From positions 682,001 through 746,000 of the forward strand of contig NZ_CBDCWX010000004.1 of assembly GCF_965223525.1 (NCBI RefSeq): a DNA stretch of 64,000 bases. The letters are read 5' to 3'. This DNA comes from Leptofilum sp965223525. GTDB taxonomy: Bacteria; Chloroflexota; Anaerolineae; Promineifilales; Promineifilaceae. Position 1 is the stretch's first letter, and each line of letters opens with the position of its first letter. The notes below the pieces were generated by a model. That model made no database searches, had not been told where the DNA came from, and saw only the letters and a list, made by a program, of their open reading frames with translations. Shown here one piece after another: positions 50,164 to 60,265 of the stretch. A program made the position numbers and the translations under genes.

Positions 50164-51426
50164 TCACTCTTTTTTGGATTTTTCAGGCATCTTTGGCGCG
50201 GGTTTGGATTTCCGCTTGGGCAGAAGCGCCTGGCCTCGTTTTAGCAATCGTGAGGAGGTGGATTCTCCAGGCTCTTTTTCCGGGTTGGGAAAAGGGGGTT
50301 GATCGAACATTTTGCGCCAGGCGTACAGACCAACCATCTTGCCTGTAGCTACCACCGGCGCAGCCAAAATCGCGCCCAGAATGCCAGCCAAGCTACTCCC
50401 CATAAAGACGGCAACCATCACGACCAGCGGATGTAATTCTAGCGAATCCCCCACAATGCGCGGTACCAAAATGTTGTTTTCTAGCTGCTGCACAATGAGC
50501 ATGAAAATGAAAACCACCCCCGCAAATTGCCAACTCGACATCGCTGCCAAGGTGTCTGGCTGGAAGAAGGCAACCAAGATAGCTGCCCCTGCCCCAATGA
50601 TGGGGCCAAGAACTGGCACAAATTCTAGCAAGCCAGAGAGCAACCCCAGCGCCAGTGCGTTTTGCACGCCCAAAATGGCTAATCCCAGCCAAACCACCAC
50701 AAAGATGATTAGCCCCAGGATGACCTGACCCCGCAAATAAGCGCTCCAAATACGGCCGAACTCCCGCAGCAGTCGTTCCGCATCTTTACGGTAACCAGGT
50801 AGCTGCGCCATGCCAGCGACATGCTCGCCCAGCAGCGGAATTTCGATAGCCAGGTAGATGGAAATGATGAAGATGAACAGTAGATTGCCCAGCGTGGTGA
50901 TGGTGGCCGTGGCTAAATCGGTGACGATTTGCCCACCCTGGCTCACGGCTGGTTCTACCATGCCAATAAGTTGCTCCTGAATAAGTTCCAAATTGATGCT
51001 ATTGGGGGTAAACGAGAAAGGCCCAAAGACAAATGGATCGGTACGGGCGGTGAACTCTTCGATGACGGCCGTTAAGTTCTCAATTAAGGTCGGTACTTGC
51101 TCAATGAGAGAGGAGACCTGCTCAAAAGCGGCAAATCCCAGTGCCACAAAGCCGCCAATAACTGCCACTGCCAAAAGCAAATAAAGAATGAGAATGCCCG
51201 TGGTGCGCTTTAAGCGGGTACGCTTGTCAATCATCACCGCAATGGGGTTCATGATGTAAGCCAGAATCGCGGCAATAACAATCTGGGAAATGAGCGATTG
51301 GAAGCGGTAAGTGAGCCAAATCAGCAGCAGCAATGCTGCGACGGTAACAATGATTTTGGTGCTACGTGACCAGGGTGGAGAATCCTGACCGTTTGGTTCA
51401 ATTGGCAATGGTTGGTCTTCACTCAT
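50164..51426 (-). CDS. AI-2E family (PerM-like) transporter
   Basis: 420 aa, about 8 membrane segments with the family region QLGLIIFVVVWLGLAILG-like, LLSGLLEFVPVLGPIIGAG, VQQLENNILVPRIVGDSLEL. Cytosolic tail basic (LLPKRKSKPAPKMPEKSKKE). Members export AI-2 or ions; substrate here unknown. Confidence 0.9.
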   Translation of the reverse strand: MSEDQPLPIEPNGQDSPPWSRSTKIIVTVAALLLLIWLTYRFQSLISQIVIAAILAYIMNPIAVMIDKRTRLKRTTGILILYLLLAVAVIGGFVALGFAAFEQVSSLIEQVPTLIENLTAVIEEFTARTDPFVFGPFSFTPNSINLELIQEQLIGMVEPAVSQGGQIVTDLATATITTLGNLLFIFIISIYLAIEIPLLGEHVAGMAQLPGYRKDAERLLREFGRIWSAYLRGQVILGLIIFVVVWLGLAILGVQNALALGLLSGLLEFVPVLGPIIGAGAAILVAFFQPDTLAAMSSWQFAGVVFIFMLIVQQLENNILVPRIVGDSLELHPLVVMVAVFMGSSLAGILGAILAAPVVATGKMVGLYAWRKMFDQPPFPNPEKEPGESTSSRLLKRGQALLPKRKSKPAPKMPEKSKKE

Positions 51427-51584
51427 GCGGGTCTCCTCAAGTTCGCGTATGAGAGTATCACACGCAACCTTAGTACGTCAATGAAGCGGAACCGTTGCAA
51501 AGATCGTGATATGATACAGCATCCTACTCAACCATTTGAGCCTTAACGAAAAGTGGCTCGACAAGCATTACAGGAGAGTATGCC

Positions 51585-52610
51585 ATGCGTAAGAAGGCGG
51601 TTTTAATTACCGGCGCAGCTGGTGAAATTGGGCAGGCGCTAATTGATTACTTGTCTGCTGGTAATGAGTACACTTTGCTGACGCTCGATTTGCAGCCCTT
51701 GCCGGAACGGTTAGACGGCCGTTCCACCCACATCATTGGCGACATTTTAGACCAAAAACTGTTTGCCCGCCTGGTAACCGAGTATGAATTTGATTCCATC
51801 TTTCATCTGGCGGCTCTCCTTTCCTCTCGCAGCGAGTTTTCGCCAGAACTGGCGCATCAAGTAAACGTCAACGGGACGCTGACCCTGCTTCAGCTTGCGG
51901 CCGACCAGTCGCAGCAGCGGGGTAAGTCCGTTCGCTTCATGTTCCCCAGCTCCATTGCTGCTTATGGCTTGCCAGATTTAGCCACCAAGCAGCGGGATTT
52001 TAACGTCCGTGAATGGGATTGGAACTACCCCACCACCATGTACGGCTGCAACAAGCTCTATTGTGAGCAGCTAGGCAGCTACTACAGTCAGCATTACCAG
52101 CAACTGGCAGACACCACGCCAGTGATGCTTGATTTTCGCAGCGTCCGTTTTCCGGGACTGATTAGCGCCTTCACCGTACCTTCTGGCGGCACGAGCGATT
52201 ACGGGCCAGAAATGCTGCACGCGGCGGCGCAGGGCAAATCGTACCGCTGCTTCGTGCGGGAAGATAGCACCATTCCCTTTATGGCCATGCCTGATGCCAT
52301 TGTGTCTTTGCTGCGTTTGTGGGAAGCGCCGCGCAGTGCGCTGAACCGATTGGTGTACAACGTGACCAGCTTCAGCCTGTCGGCCACTGAGTTTATGGCA
52401 CAGGTGCAGCATCGTTTTCCGCAGGCAGAGGTTACGTTTGCGCCCGATGAACATCGCCAGGGGATTATTGATAGCTGGCCTGCCGGGCTAAATGATAAGC
52501 AGGCGCGTCAGGATTGGGGTTGGCAGCCAGAGTATGACGTGGATAGAGCCTTTGACGACTATCTGGTACCAAATATTCGCGAGATGTATCAAACAGGTGT
52601 CAATGGATAG
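51585..52610 (+). CDS. NAD-dependent epimerase/dehydratase (extended SDR)
   Basis: 341 aa. NAD motif AVLITGAAGEIGQALIDYL, acidic residue LTLDLQPL, FHLAALLSSRSE, catalytic YGCNKLYCEQLG and RFPGLIS. Similar to L-threonine 3-dehydrogenase-like UDP-sugar epimerase homologues (YGPEMLHAAAQGKSYRCF). RBS AGGAGAG before ATG 51585. Confidence 0.9.
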   Translation: MRKKAVLITGAAGEIGQALIDYLSAGNEYTLLTLDLQPLPERLDGRSTHIIGDILDQKLFARLVTEYEFDSIFHLAALLSSRSEFSPELAHQVNVNGTLTLLQLAADQSQQRGKSVRFMFPSSIAAYGLPDLATKQRDFNVREWDWNYPTTMYGCNKLYCEQLGSYYSQHYQQLADTTPVMLDFRSVRFPGLISAFTVPSGGTSDYGPEMLHAAAQGKSYRCFVREDSTIPFMAMPDAIVSLLRLWEAPRSALNRLVYNVTSFSLSATEFMAQVQHRFPQAEVTFAPDEHRQGIIDSWPAGLNDKQARQDWGWQPEYDVDRAFDDYLVPNIREMYQTGVNG

Positions 52611-52751
52611 TGCTCGATTGGAAAATTACAAGAGCTTTTAGTTGGGTTGAACGGCCGAATTAAACACAACTTTTTGTTCACTTAGACTGAACTAAATGCA
52701 GAATGATCGCCCGCTATAGATAGTTGGCTGAGAGTTTGTCACAATTTGGGA

Positions 52752-53693
52752 ATGCAAGACAGACCTCAACTAACTCAATTTGCATGGCTTTCTGTGGCGA
52801 CGGCCGTTTTCACTATTGGGCTAAAAGCTGCGGCTTATTGGCTAACTGGCTCAGTTGGCTTGTTATCTGATGCGCTCGAATCGGGCGTGAACTTGGTAAC
52901 AGCAGCCTTTGCCCTTATCATCCTCACTGTTGCAGCCCAGCCGCCGGATGAAGAGCATGAATACGGCCACAGCAAAGCCGAATATTTTGCTTGTGGCATT
53001 GAAGGGAGCTTGATCCTTTTTGCAGCTCTTGCGATTGGCTATACTGCCTTTCAGCGATTGCTGGCTCCGCAGCCACTGGAGCAAATTGGAATCGGATTAT
53101 TCATTTCTGTGTTGGCAGCCATAGGCAATGGGCTAACTGCTCTGGCACTGCTGCGAGTGGGTCGTCGCCACAAATCACTTACGCTCATAGCCAACGCCAA
53201 TCATTTGCTTACCGATGTGTGGACTTCGGTTGGCGTGATTGTGGGGGTGCTGGCTGTCGGCCTGACGGATTGGCAGTGGCTAGACCCAGTTTTGGGTCTG
53301 TTGGTAGCTATCCATATTGTGCTGATGGGCGTGAAGTTAATTAGAATGGCCGTTGATGGCCTCATGGATAGTTCTCTGCCAGCAGATGAATTGCACCAGG
53401 TGCGAAACATCTTGGACAGATATACGGGCAACGAGGTACAGTACCATGCCTTACGGACGCGCCAATCAGGAGCGCATCGTTTTATTTCTGTGCATGTGCA
53501 GGTGCCAGGAGCATGGTCGGTGAATCGGGGACACGCGCTGCTCGAGAAGGTTGAGCGTGATTTGCGGCTTGTACTTCCTCCAGTGACGGTGTTTACCCAT
53601 TTGGAGCCTGTGGATGATCCGGTATCGTGGGAGGATATCTCGCTGTATCGGGAAGTAGAGGCAGGACAGTTAGATTCTGAGCTTTTGTCGTAG
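52752..53693 (+). CDS. Cation diffusion facilitator (CDF) metal transporter
   Basis: 313 aa from ATG 52752. Six membrane segments, metal sites LLSDALESGVNLV (D/S variant of HxxxD) and ANANHLLTDVWTSVG (HxxxD), and a C-terminal cytosolic ferredoxin-like domain (QVRNILDRYTGNEVQYH). Exports Zn2+, Fe2+ or similar. Its 3' end overlaps the convergent GH3 gene by 24 bp. Confidence 0.9.
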   Translation: MQDRPQLTQFAWLSVATAVFTIGLKAAAYWLTGSVGLLSDALESGVNLVTAAFALIILTVAAQPPDEEHEYGHSKAEYFACGIEGSLILFAALAIGYTAFQRLLAPQPLEQIGIGLFISVLAAIGNGLTALALLRVGRRHKSLTLIANANHLLTDVWTSVGVIVGVLAVGLTDWQWLDPVLGLLVAIHIVLMGVKLIRMAVDGLMDSSLPADELHQVRNILDRYTGNEVQYHALRTRQSGAHRFISVHVQVPGAWSVNRGHALLEKVERDLRLVLPPVTVFTHLEPVDDPVSWEDISLYREVEAGQLDSELLS

Positions 53694-56600
53694 CCAGTAG
53701 AGGATGAGCCCGGCCAGCCCCCCCACAAAGCTGGTGAGGAAGCCCCAGCCAATTTGCATCTCTCCCAGATTGTTAGTCCCTGGTAGACCCAACTGGAAAT
53801 AAATGTAAGTAAGCAACCCACCGACGATAGTCCACAGCGGCCAGCCGATTTGCTGTGCCAAGGCCACATTTTGCTGTCGCCCCAGTGAGAATGCTGCCCC
53901 ACTAGAGATGAGGATGCCTGCGAAAACGGCCGTTAACAACCAAAACTCCGACAGCTCAATGCGAATGCCCGGTTCCACTGGTAATGGCTCTGCCTGCGTT
54001 GAGGTGCTGGTGGGTTCTGGAGAGTTAGTAGGTGAGGCTGTTGCAGTCGCGGTTGGCGACGGACTAGGCGTAATGCTGGGCGTTGGTTGGGGGGTCGGGT
54101 CAATAATTGAAATTTGGGCACCGCCACCAGATTCTGTAGCCCCAACGGTGATGTCTACTTCCTGTGAGATAAGTGCCGCACCAGATTCAGCTACGATGCG
54201 AAACTGCCCGCCCTCTGTTCGGGCTTCCAGCACATAATCTAGCTGGGCTTGCCCGTTTATCGTGGGAATTTCATCAATGATGTTGACCAAACCGGCTACC
54301 CGATCTCGTTGAACAAAGCGCACCACCGTGCCATCTGGAACGGGATTACCATTATTGTCTAATATGACGCCCGTTTGCAGCCGCAGCGTGTCGCCAACGG
54401 AGACAGCAAATGGCTCATCCCCGGCCGAGGCATCGCCGTCCTGGTCGGTCACATCCAGGCCAATGACCTGATTGGCTGCGGGCTGAGTTTGCAGGAAGAG
54501 ATCGTAGCTGGCTCCGGCAACATTAACTGGCGAGGCACCACCAAAAGGTAACTCCTGAAACAGGGCGCGAACGGCCGTATCAATGGCCGCTTCATTGTGG
54601 CTGTATAGGCCAAACAGCGCGGCTAGCTGCGTAATTTCTGTTGAGTCCAGATAATATGGCGCATTGAAAGCAAACACCACCACCCGCTGATCGCGCACTA
54701 GGTCTGGCCGCTGCGCCAAAAAGTTGTTTAGCGCCAACGAATTTGCACCGGTACGATCCAACATGGCAAAGATAATCCAGTCGGCCGTGCGTAAATCTTC
54801 CTGAACTAAAAATTCTGGTGGCGGCGTGGCCGTGGGCAACGGGGTTGCTGTGGGGCCATCTTCCGGGGTGGGAGAACTGTCAGGAGCCACCGTTGGCGTT
54901 AGGGGTACCGTGTTGTAAAAGATGGGGTCTGGCCCAGCATCAATAAACGCTTGCAGATCGGCAAAGCTATGGCTGCTGATCTGGTCAGGTTGAAGCTGGG
55001 CACTCGCTTGGGGGCCATACAGTGCCAACATCTGATCTTCAATTGCATTCAGGCCGATGAGCGGCTGCGGTTCACAAAAACCGCACTGCTGGTAATCGCG
55101 CATGTCGGTGAAGATTAGAATCTGTTCGCCACTGCTTGGGGGCTGCACCAGCCGTTCCGCCAGTTCCTCTGGGTCTGGGGCAATGAGGGTGAGACCAGCT
55201 TGAGCCACTTCGATGGTGATGGCCTGGCCTCTTTCGCTGCTAACAATATTTTCGGCGACAGTCATGTTTTCCAGAATGGTGTCTGGCTCAAAGCTGTCAT
55301 TATGAAGGCGCAATTTAAGCTGGAGGATGCGGAGGACGGCCGTATCTACCTGCTGCTGAAAGGCGACGTCTGTGATGTACCGTTCCTGAAACCACAAAAT
55401 AGTGTCAATAATATTTAATAGCTCATCGGCATATGGCGCACCTTCTTGAGCAAACTCAGACAAGTAGAGCAAATCATTCCCCGCCAAAAACGCATCTTTG
55501 GCCACCACCCGGTGTGGGAAGCCCTGCTGTTGCCCATAAAACCGCTCAACGGCGCGTACCCCCAGCGCATCAGACACAATGAGACCGCCCGCGTCGCGCC
55601 AGATGCTTAACTCTTCTTGCGCCATCAAGGCAGACAGTGCCAGCGGGTCTAGGCTAACGGGGTTTGTGGTGGCGCGGATGTTGCCCTGGAATCCCTGGTA
55701 GCGAATGTGGGTGGTGAGCAAACCGTCGGCAATGGCTTCTGGGCGGGTTGCTGCGCCGGTCACGGCAAAGAAGGGCGCTAGTTCAATTTGCCGCAACTGC
55801 TCCAGCGATTTGCGAACCGTAGGTACTTCTTCATGCAGGGGGCGGTCGCTGGCGCCAAAGCCAGGAAAATGTTTGGGGATGACGGCAATTTGGTTTTGGC
55901 TGCCAATGTGTACGCCGGCGGTATAGGCACTGCCCATCACGCCCACCCAGTAGGGATCACCGCCAAATGAGCGCACGCCCAAATCGCTGGGGCTGAACGG
56001 GTCTGGATTTTCAACGACGTCTAGCGAGGGGCCAAACAGCATGTTGATGCCCAGGCTGGTGAGTTCTTCACCCACTACTTGGCCAACCTGCTGCGCCAGT
56101 TCGGGCTGCCAGGTGGCGCCGATGGCCATATTGCTGGGCACGTCTGTGAGGCCGCTGAGGATGGTGCTGTTGGGGTAACCATCCCCTTCGTGGGCAACGC
56201 CAATGAATAAGGGGATGGGGGTAAATGGTTCAATTGGTTCTGGCGTCGGCGGCACGGCACCTTCTTCCACTTCGTCTACATCAACAGCCAGGATTGGTTC
56301 GCCGCGCAAGGCCAGACTTTGCAGGTTGCGGGTGAGTTCGGCCGTTTGGCTAGGGATGTTGGTCGGATCGCCATACCCGGTAATGTTGTCGTTGGCGGCA
56401 GAAAGCACCACGCCACCAATGTGGTAGTTGGTGATAAGGTCGGCGATGTCGCTTTCAAGAGTGGCTTGGTCGCCTTCAAAGGTGACCAAAAAGAGCTGCC
56501 CCACACGCTCGGCAACGCTCATATTGTCCAGGAGGGTTTGGGCAGTGGCTAAGCTTTCGGCGGAATCTGGCGGGGTGGCTGGGGGTTCGTCTTGTGCCTG

Positions 56601-56711
56601 GAGCGGATTGCCGCCGACGTTAAACAGGAGAACGAGTGCCAGGCAAACGGCCGTTCTCCACCAACGCCAACTGCTGTTAACACGCTCATAAACAGTGCTC
56701 AAGATGAACAA
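53670..56711 (-). CDS. Membrane-anchored glycoside hydrolase family 3 protein
   Basis: 1013 aa, TTG start at 56711 with GGGAG just upstream. Signal anchor (TAVCLALVLLFNVGGNPLQA), then a GH3 N-terminal barrel with AVIPKHFPGFGASDRPLHEE and probable nucleophile Asp in GGLIVSDALGVRAVE (beta-N-acetylhexosaminidase type). A GH3 C-terminal domain, an Ig-like domain (~740-860), a TPSPSPTATATASPT-type linker (~880) and 2-3 C-terminal membrane helices follow. Probably a cell-surface muropeptide or glycan hydrolase. The C-terminal membrane domain is unusual for NagZ-like enzymes. Confidence 0.85.
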   Translation of the reverse strand: MFILSTVYERVNSSWRWWRTAVCLALVLLFNVGGNPLQAQDEPPATPPDSAESLATAQTLLDNMSVAERVGQLFLVTFEGDQATLESDIADLITNYHIGGVVLSAANDNITGYGDPTNIPSQTAELTRNLQSLALRGEPILAVDVDEVEEGAVPPTPEPIEPFTPIPLFIGVAHEGDGYPNSTILSGLTDVPSNMAIGATWQPELAQQVGQVVGEELTSLGINMLFGPSLDVVENPDPFSPSDLGVRSFGGDPYWVGVMGSAYTAGVHIGSQNQIAVIPKHFPGFGASDRPLHEEVPTVRKSLEQLRQIELAPFFAVTGAATRPEAIADGLLTTHIRYQGFQGNIRATTNPVSLDPLALSALMAQEELSIWRDAGGLIVSDALGVRAVERFYGQQQGFPHRVVAKDAFLAGNDLLYLSEFAQEGAPYADELLNIIDTILWFQERYITDVAFQQQVDTAVLRILQLKLRLHNDSFEPDTILENMTVAENIVSSERGQAITIEVAQAGLTLIAPDPEELAERLVQPPSSGEQILIFTDMRDYQQCGFCEPQPLIGLNAIEDQMLALYGPQASAQLQPDQISSHSFADLQAFIDAGPDPIFYNTVPLTPTVAPDSSPTPEDGPTATPLPTATPPPEFLVQEDLRTADWIIFAMLDRTGANSLALNNFLAQRPDLVRDQRVVVFAFNAPYYLDSTEITQLAALFGLYSHNEAAIDTAVRALFQELPFGGASPVNVAGASYDLFLQTQPAANQVIGLDVTDQDGDASAGDEPFAVSVGDTLRLQTGVILDNNGNPVPDGTVVRFVQRDRVAGLVNIIDEIPTINGQAQLDYVLEARTEGGQFRIVAESGAALISQEVDITVGATESGGGAQISIIDPTPQPTPSITPSPSPTATATASPTNSPEPTSTSTQAEPLPVEPGIRIELSEFWLLTAVFAGILISSGAAFSLGRQQNVALAQQIGWPLWTIVGGLLTYIYFQLGLPGTNNLGEMQIGWGFLTSFVGGLAGLILYWLRQKLRI

Positions 56712-56865
56712 TTGCTCCCAATATATAATTTAATTTGTGTTTGTTGCGGATCAGCGAGGCAAAGCGGCGTTTTTGCTCAGACACCACCTGCTCAATTTTG
56801 CCGTAGAAACGGCCGTTGCCATTGGCAGGCGGGTAAGCGATCCGACACTTTGATTATACCGTAGA

Positions 56866-56893
56866 TTGCTACTCCTATCACCTGTGTTACAAT
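56866..56893 (+). promoter_or_regulatory. Probable promoter for the S41 protease operon
   Basis: In the 403-bp spacer 56712-57114: TTGCTA (56866-56871), 16-bp spacer, TACAAT (56888-56893), about 220 nt before ATG 57115. No gene or conserved repeat is evident elsewhere in the spacer, apart from one ACGGCCGT site near 56809. Confidence 0.4.
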
Positions 56894-57114
56894 TTTCTAA
56901 GCAAGCGATCAACAACAACAACTTCACTTGCCTTTTTCTGTGAATTCGTTAAGTGAACGGGAATTTTGACGCAATTTTTGTTTACTTTCGCTGCCAGCAA
57001 ACCATAATGTGTAATCGGCAAAATGTTTTGAAATTAATGAGCCGCTGATTTGGCCAACTAAGGCAAAGTCTGTCTGGGAGTACCGACAGTCATCCATCCC
57101 CACCGAGAAAGTAT

Positions 57115-58329
57115 ATGTCTGAACGCATACGAAATATTTTTGCAACACTTTTACTCATTTTGCTGGCGGCAAGCGCATTTGTGGCTGGTTATTTCACCAA
57201 CGACTTTGTAGACATGCGGCGGGGTGAAGTGACTGTGCCAGCCGACGATGCGGATGGATTTGGTCTGTTTTGGGAAGCGTGGGGCCGGGTTGAAGATAAT
57301 TATTTGGGTGAGTTGCCCAGTTCCAAAGAGCTAACCTATGGTGCCATTCGTGGTTCAATTGCGCTGTTGGGAGACCCGTATACGTTTTTTGTAGAGCCTG
57401 TTGACCGAGAAATTGAGCGGCAATCTCTTCAGGGAACATTTGGTGGTGTGGGTGCGACAGTGTCACGTCCAGAAGAGGGCGGCCCGATTTTCCTGGAGCC
57501 AATTCCGGGGAATCCGGCGGCAGAAGCGGGTATTTTGTCTGGTGATGAGCTGCTGGCGGTGGATGGGCAGCCGATTACGCCAGAGATGACAGTGCAAGAA
57601 GTAGCCAACCTGGTGCGTGGCGAAAAAGGCACGGTCGTTGTGCTCACCGTGCTTCATCCTGGCGAGACGGAGCCAGTGGATATTGAAGTGGAGCGCGGCG
57701 ATATTTTGATTCCTTCGGTGAGCTACCGGCTGTTGCGCGAGAATGAGCAGGTGGGCTATATTCAGTTAACCCGCTTTAGTGGTGAAAGTGCCAATGAGAT
57801 TGAAACGGCCGTTACTGACCTGCAATCTCAAGGCGCCACCCAGCTTATTCTGGACTTACGCGGCAATGGAGGCGGCTTGCTGGATGCGGCCGTTTCGGTG
57901 GCAGACCATTTTTTGGCGGATGGCCCAATTTTGTATCAGCAATCTCGCGGCGAGGATGAGCGCGTTTACGAAGCTACTGCCGAAACATTGGCGCCCAGCA
58001 TTCCCATTATGGTGCTGATTGATGGCGGGACGGCTAGCTCTTCTGAAATATTGGCTGGGGCACTGCAAGATCGGGGGCGGGCATTGTTGGTGGGCAGCAC
58101 GCCCACTTTTGGCAAAGGCTCTGTGCAGTTGGTGTATGATCTAAGCGATGGCTCCTCGGTGCATGTAACTGCCTCCCGCTGGCTCACCCCGGATCGCAAT
58201 CAGCTTGATCAGCAAGGCTTGTCGCCGGATGTTTTGGTGACGGTGACGCAAGAAGATATTGATAATGGCCGTGACGCCGTCTTGAATGCAGCCGTGCTAG
58301 AGTTGCAACGTTTGGCACAAAACGATTAA
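57115..58329 (+). CDS. S41 family C-terminal processing peptidase (first of tandem pair)
   Basis: 404 aa. Signal anchor (IFATLLLILLAASAFVAGYF), PDZ domain (~100-185: GGVGATVSRPEEGGPIF, NPAAEAGILSGDELLAVDG) and S41 core with catalytic Ser in IDGGTASSSEILAGAL and Lys in TPTFGKGSVQLVYD. Cleaves C-terminal segments of exported proteins. A paralogue starts 11 nt downstream. Confidence 0.93.
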   Translation: MSERIRNIFATLLLILLAASAFVAGYFTNDFVDMRRGEVTVPADDADGFGLFWEAWGRVEDNYLGELPSSKELTYGAIRGSIALLGDPYTFFVEPVDREIERQSLQGTFGGVGATVSRPEEGGPIFLEPIPGNPAAEAGILSGDELLAVDGQPITPEMTVQEVANLVRGEKGTVVVLTVLHPGETEPVDIEVERGDILIPSVSYRLLRENEQVGYIQLTRFSGESANEIETAVTDLQSQGATQLILDLRGNGGGLLDAAVSVADHFLADGPILYQQSRGEDERVYEATAETLAPSIPIMVLIDGGTASSSEILAGALQDRGRALLVGSTPTFGKGSVQLVYDLSDGSSVHVTASRWLTPDRNQLDQQGLSPDVLVTVTQEDIDNGRDAVLNAAVLELQRLAQND

Positions 58330-58339
58330 GGACAATCTG

Positions 58340-59755
58340 ATGAATCAGGAAAATCATTCAACCAATCAACCCACTGGCAATGATCGCTCGTTGCTGTTTA
58401 TTGTCGCCGTGGCTGCAGTACTGCTTTGTATGGGAACGGCCGTTGCTGGCTTTTTCATTGGGCGAGCAACCGCTGAACCGGAGGTGATTACCGAAACGGA
58501 AACTGAAGAGGTCACCCGTGAAGTGGAAGTGACGCGTGAAGTAGAAGTGCCAGTTGTAGCGGAATCAGACGCTGGAGAAGCCCCGCTTGTTACTTCGGAA
58601 GAAAGTGAAGAGACGATGGAAGAAACGGCCGTTGAAGAAAATGAAGATAATCGTGAAGACGATGCCGAACCAGACCTGCCTACTATCCGCCTGGAAGATA
58701 GTTCCGAGATTGAGTTTGAGCTCTTTTATGAAGTTTGGCAGCTCGTTGAAGATGGATTTGATGGCGAAATCCCCCAAAATCAGGAGATTCTTTATTCAGC
58801 CATCGAAGGCTCGCTGGAAACGTTGGATGATGAATATACGCGCTTCATCCGGCCAGAGGTGGCGGCACGCCTGCGCGAAGATGCGGGCGGTTCCGTTGAG
58901 GGGATTGGTGCGTTTGTAGAAGAGACAGAAGACGGCCAGTTTAGAATTGTTCGGCCCATCCCAGACCAGCCTGCGGATCTGGCTGGATTGCTGCCCGGCG
59001 ACATTGTCATCGCAGTGGATGGCGAGTCGGTAGAAGACATATCGTTTGATGAGGTCATTTTGCTTGTACGTGGCCCACGCGGCACAGACGTGACGCTTAC
59101 CATTTTGCGTGAAGACGAACCAGAACTGCTGGAGTTTACTATCACGCGCGTGCGCTTTGAAATCGCCACTGTTGAATCTGAACTGCTGGAGGGCAACATT
59201 GCTTACATCAAGCTCTCCACCTTTGACCAAACCGCCACCGAAAAGACGGTAGAAGCATTACAAGAGCTATTAAATCAAGGTGCAGAAGCGTTAATCTTCG
59301 ATTTACGGGATAATCCGGGTGGCTTCCTTAATCAATCAATTAGCATTGCAGACTTGTTTTTGGCAGAAAGCGTCGTGCTGTTTGAGCGAAACAACGCGGG
59401 GCTGGATCAGGTTTTCCGGGCTGATGATGGTGATTTGGGTGAGGGGTTGCCGCTGATTGTGTTGGTAAATGGCGGCAGCGCCAGTGCCTCAGAAATTGTG
59501 GCAGGGGCTATTAAGGATAACGGCCGTGCCATTCTCATCGGCGACGTTACCTTTGGCAAAGGCTCCGTGCAGCAAGTGTACCAACTGTCTGATGGCTCTG
59601 AGATGCGGGTGACGATTGCTCGGTGGCTTACGCCAAGTGAAAGCACAATTGATGGGGAAGGGGTAACGCCAGACATTATCATTGAGATGGAATTTGACGC
59701 CGAAGAGGATATTCAGCTTTTGCGGGCCATTGAATATCTGCAAGAAGGCGAGTAA
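58340..59755 (+). CDS. S41 family C-terminal processing peptidase with acidic spacer (second of pair)
   Basis: 471 aa paralogue of the preceding gene. Signal anchor (LFIVAVAAVLLCMGTAVAGF), then a Glu-rich stalk (EVTREVEVTREVEVPV, EESEETMEETAVEENEDN; ~50-115), a PDZ domain, catalytic Ser in VNGGSASASEIVAGAI and Lys in VTFGKGSVQQVYQ. The acidic stalk distinguishes it from its neighbour. Upstream of smpB in the same direction. Confidence 0.93.
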   Translation: MNQENHSTNQPTGNDRSLLFIVAVAAVLLCMGTAVAGFFIGRATAEPEVITETETEEVTREVEVTREVEVPVVAESDAGEAPLVTSEESEETMEETAVEENEDNREDDAEPDLPTIRLEDSSEIEFELFYEVWQLVEDGFDGEIPQNQEILYSAIEGSLETLDDEYTRFIRPEVAARLREDAGGSVEGIGAFVEETEDGQFRIVRPIPDQPADLAGLLPGDIVIAVDGESVEDISFDEVILLVRGPRGTDVTLTILREDEPELLEFTITRVRFEIATVESELLEGNIAYIKLSTFDQTATEKTVEALQELLNQGAEALIFDLRDNPGGFLNQSISIADLFLAESVVLFERNNAGLDQVFRADDGDLGEGLPLIVLVNGGSASASEIVAGAIKDNGRAILIGDVTFGKGSVQQVYQLSDGSEMRVTIARWLTPSESTIDGEGVTPDIIIEMEFDAEEDIQLLRAIEYLQEGE

Positions 59756-59773
59756 AAGTAGTTGAGCAAAGTG

Positions 59774-60244
59774 ATGACACAAAAAGCCGCTGGTAAAAAG
59801 ATAATTGCCACCAATAAACGGGCTCGTTTTGAGTATGAACTGCTAGAGTTTTTTGAGGCGGGATTGGTGCTTACAGGCACCGAAATCAAGTCGGTTCGGG
59901 CTCACCGGGTGAGCCTGGCCCGCAGTTACGTGCAGCCGCGGGATAACGAGCTGTGGTTGGTAGAAGCCCACATTGCCGAATATGAGCATGGCAATACGCA
60001 AAACCATGAACCTACTCGACCTCGCAAGCTGCTGCTGCATCGGCGGGAAATTAACAAGATTTTAGATGCGTTGGGGCAAAAGGGGCTAACGGCCGTTCCC
60101 ACCCAACTTTATTTAAAAAACGGCCGTGCTAAACTGGAATTTGCTCTGGCGCGGGGTAAAAAATTACACGACAAGCGCCAATCCCTGGCCCGCCGCGACA
60201 GCCAGCGCCAGGTTGAACGCGCCCTCCGCGAAAAATACCGTTAG
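59774..60244 (+). CDS. smpB: SsrA-binding protein SmpB
   Basis: 156 aa from ATG 59774; a TTG at 59762 is an alternative. Motifs KKIIATNKRARFEYEL, GLVLTGTEIKSVRAHRVSL, KLHDKRQSLARRDSQRQV at the basic C-terminus. Binds tmRNA in trans-translation. No tmRNA gene is recognised nearby. Confidence 0.95.
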   Translation: MTQKAAGKKIIATNKRARFEYELLEFFEAGLVLTGTEIKSVRAHRVSLARSYVQPRDNELWLVEAHIAEYEHGNTQNHEPTRPRKLLLHRREINKILDALGQKGLTAVPTQLYLKNGRAKLEFALARGKKLHDKRQSLARRDSQRQVERALREKYR

Positions 60245-60265
60245 CTTTGTAGAGACGCAGCAGGC

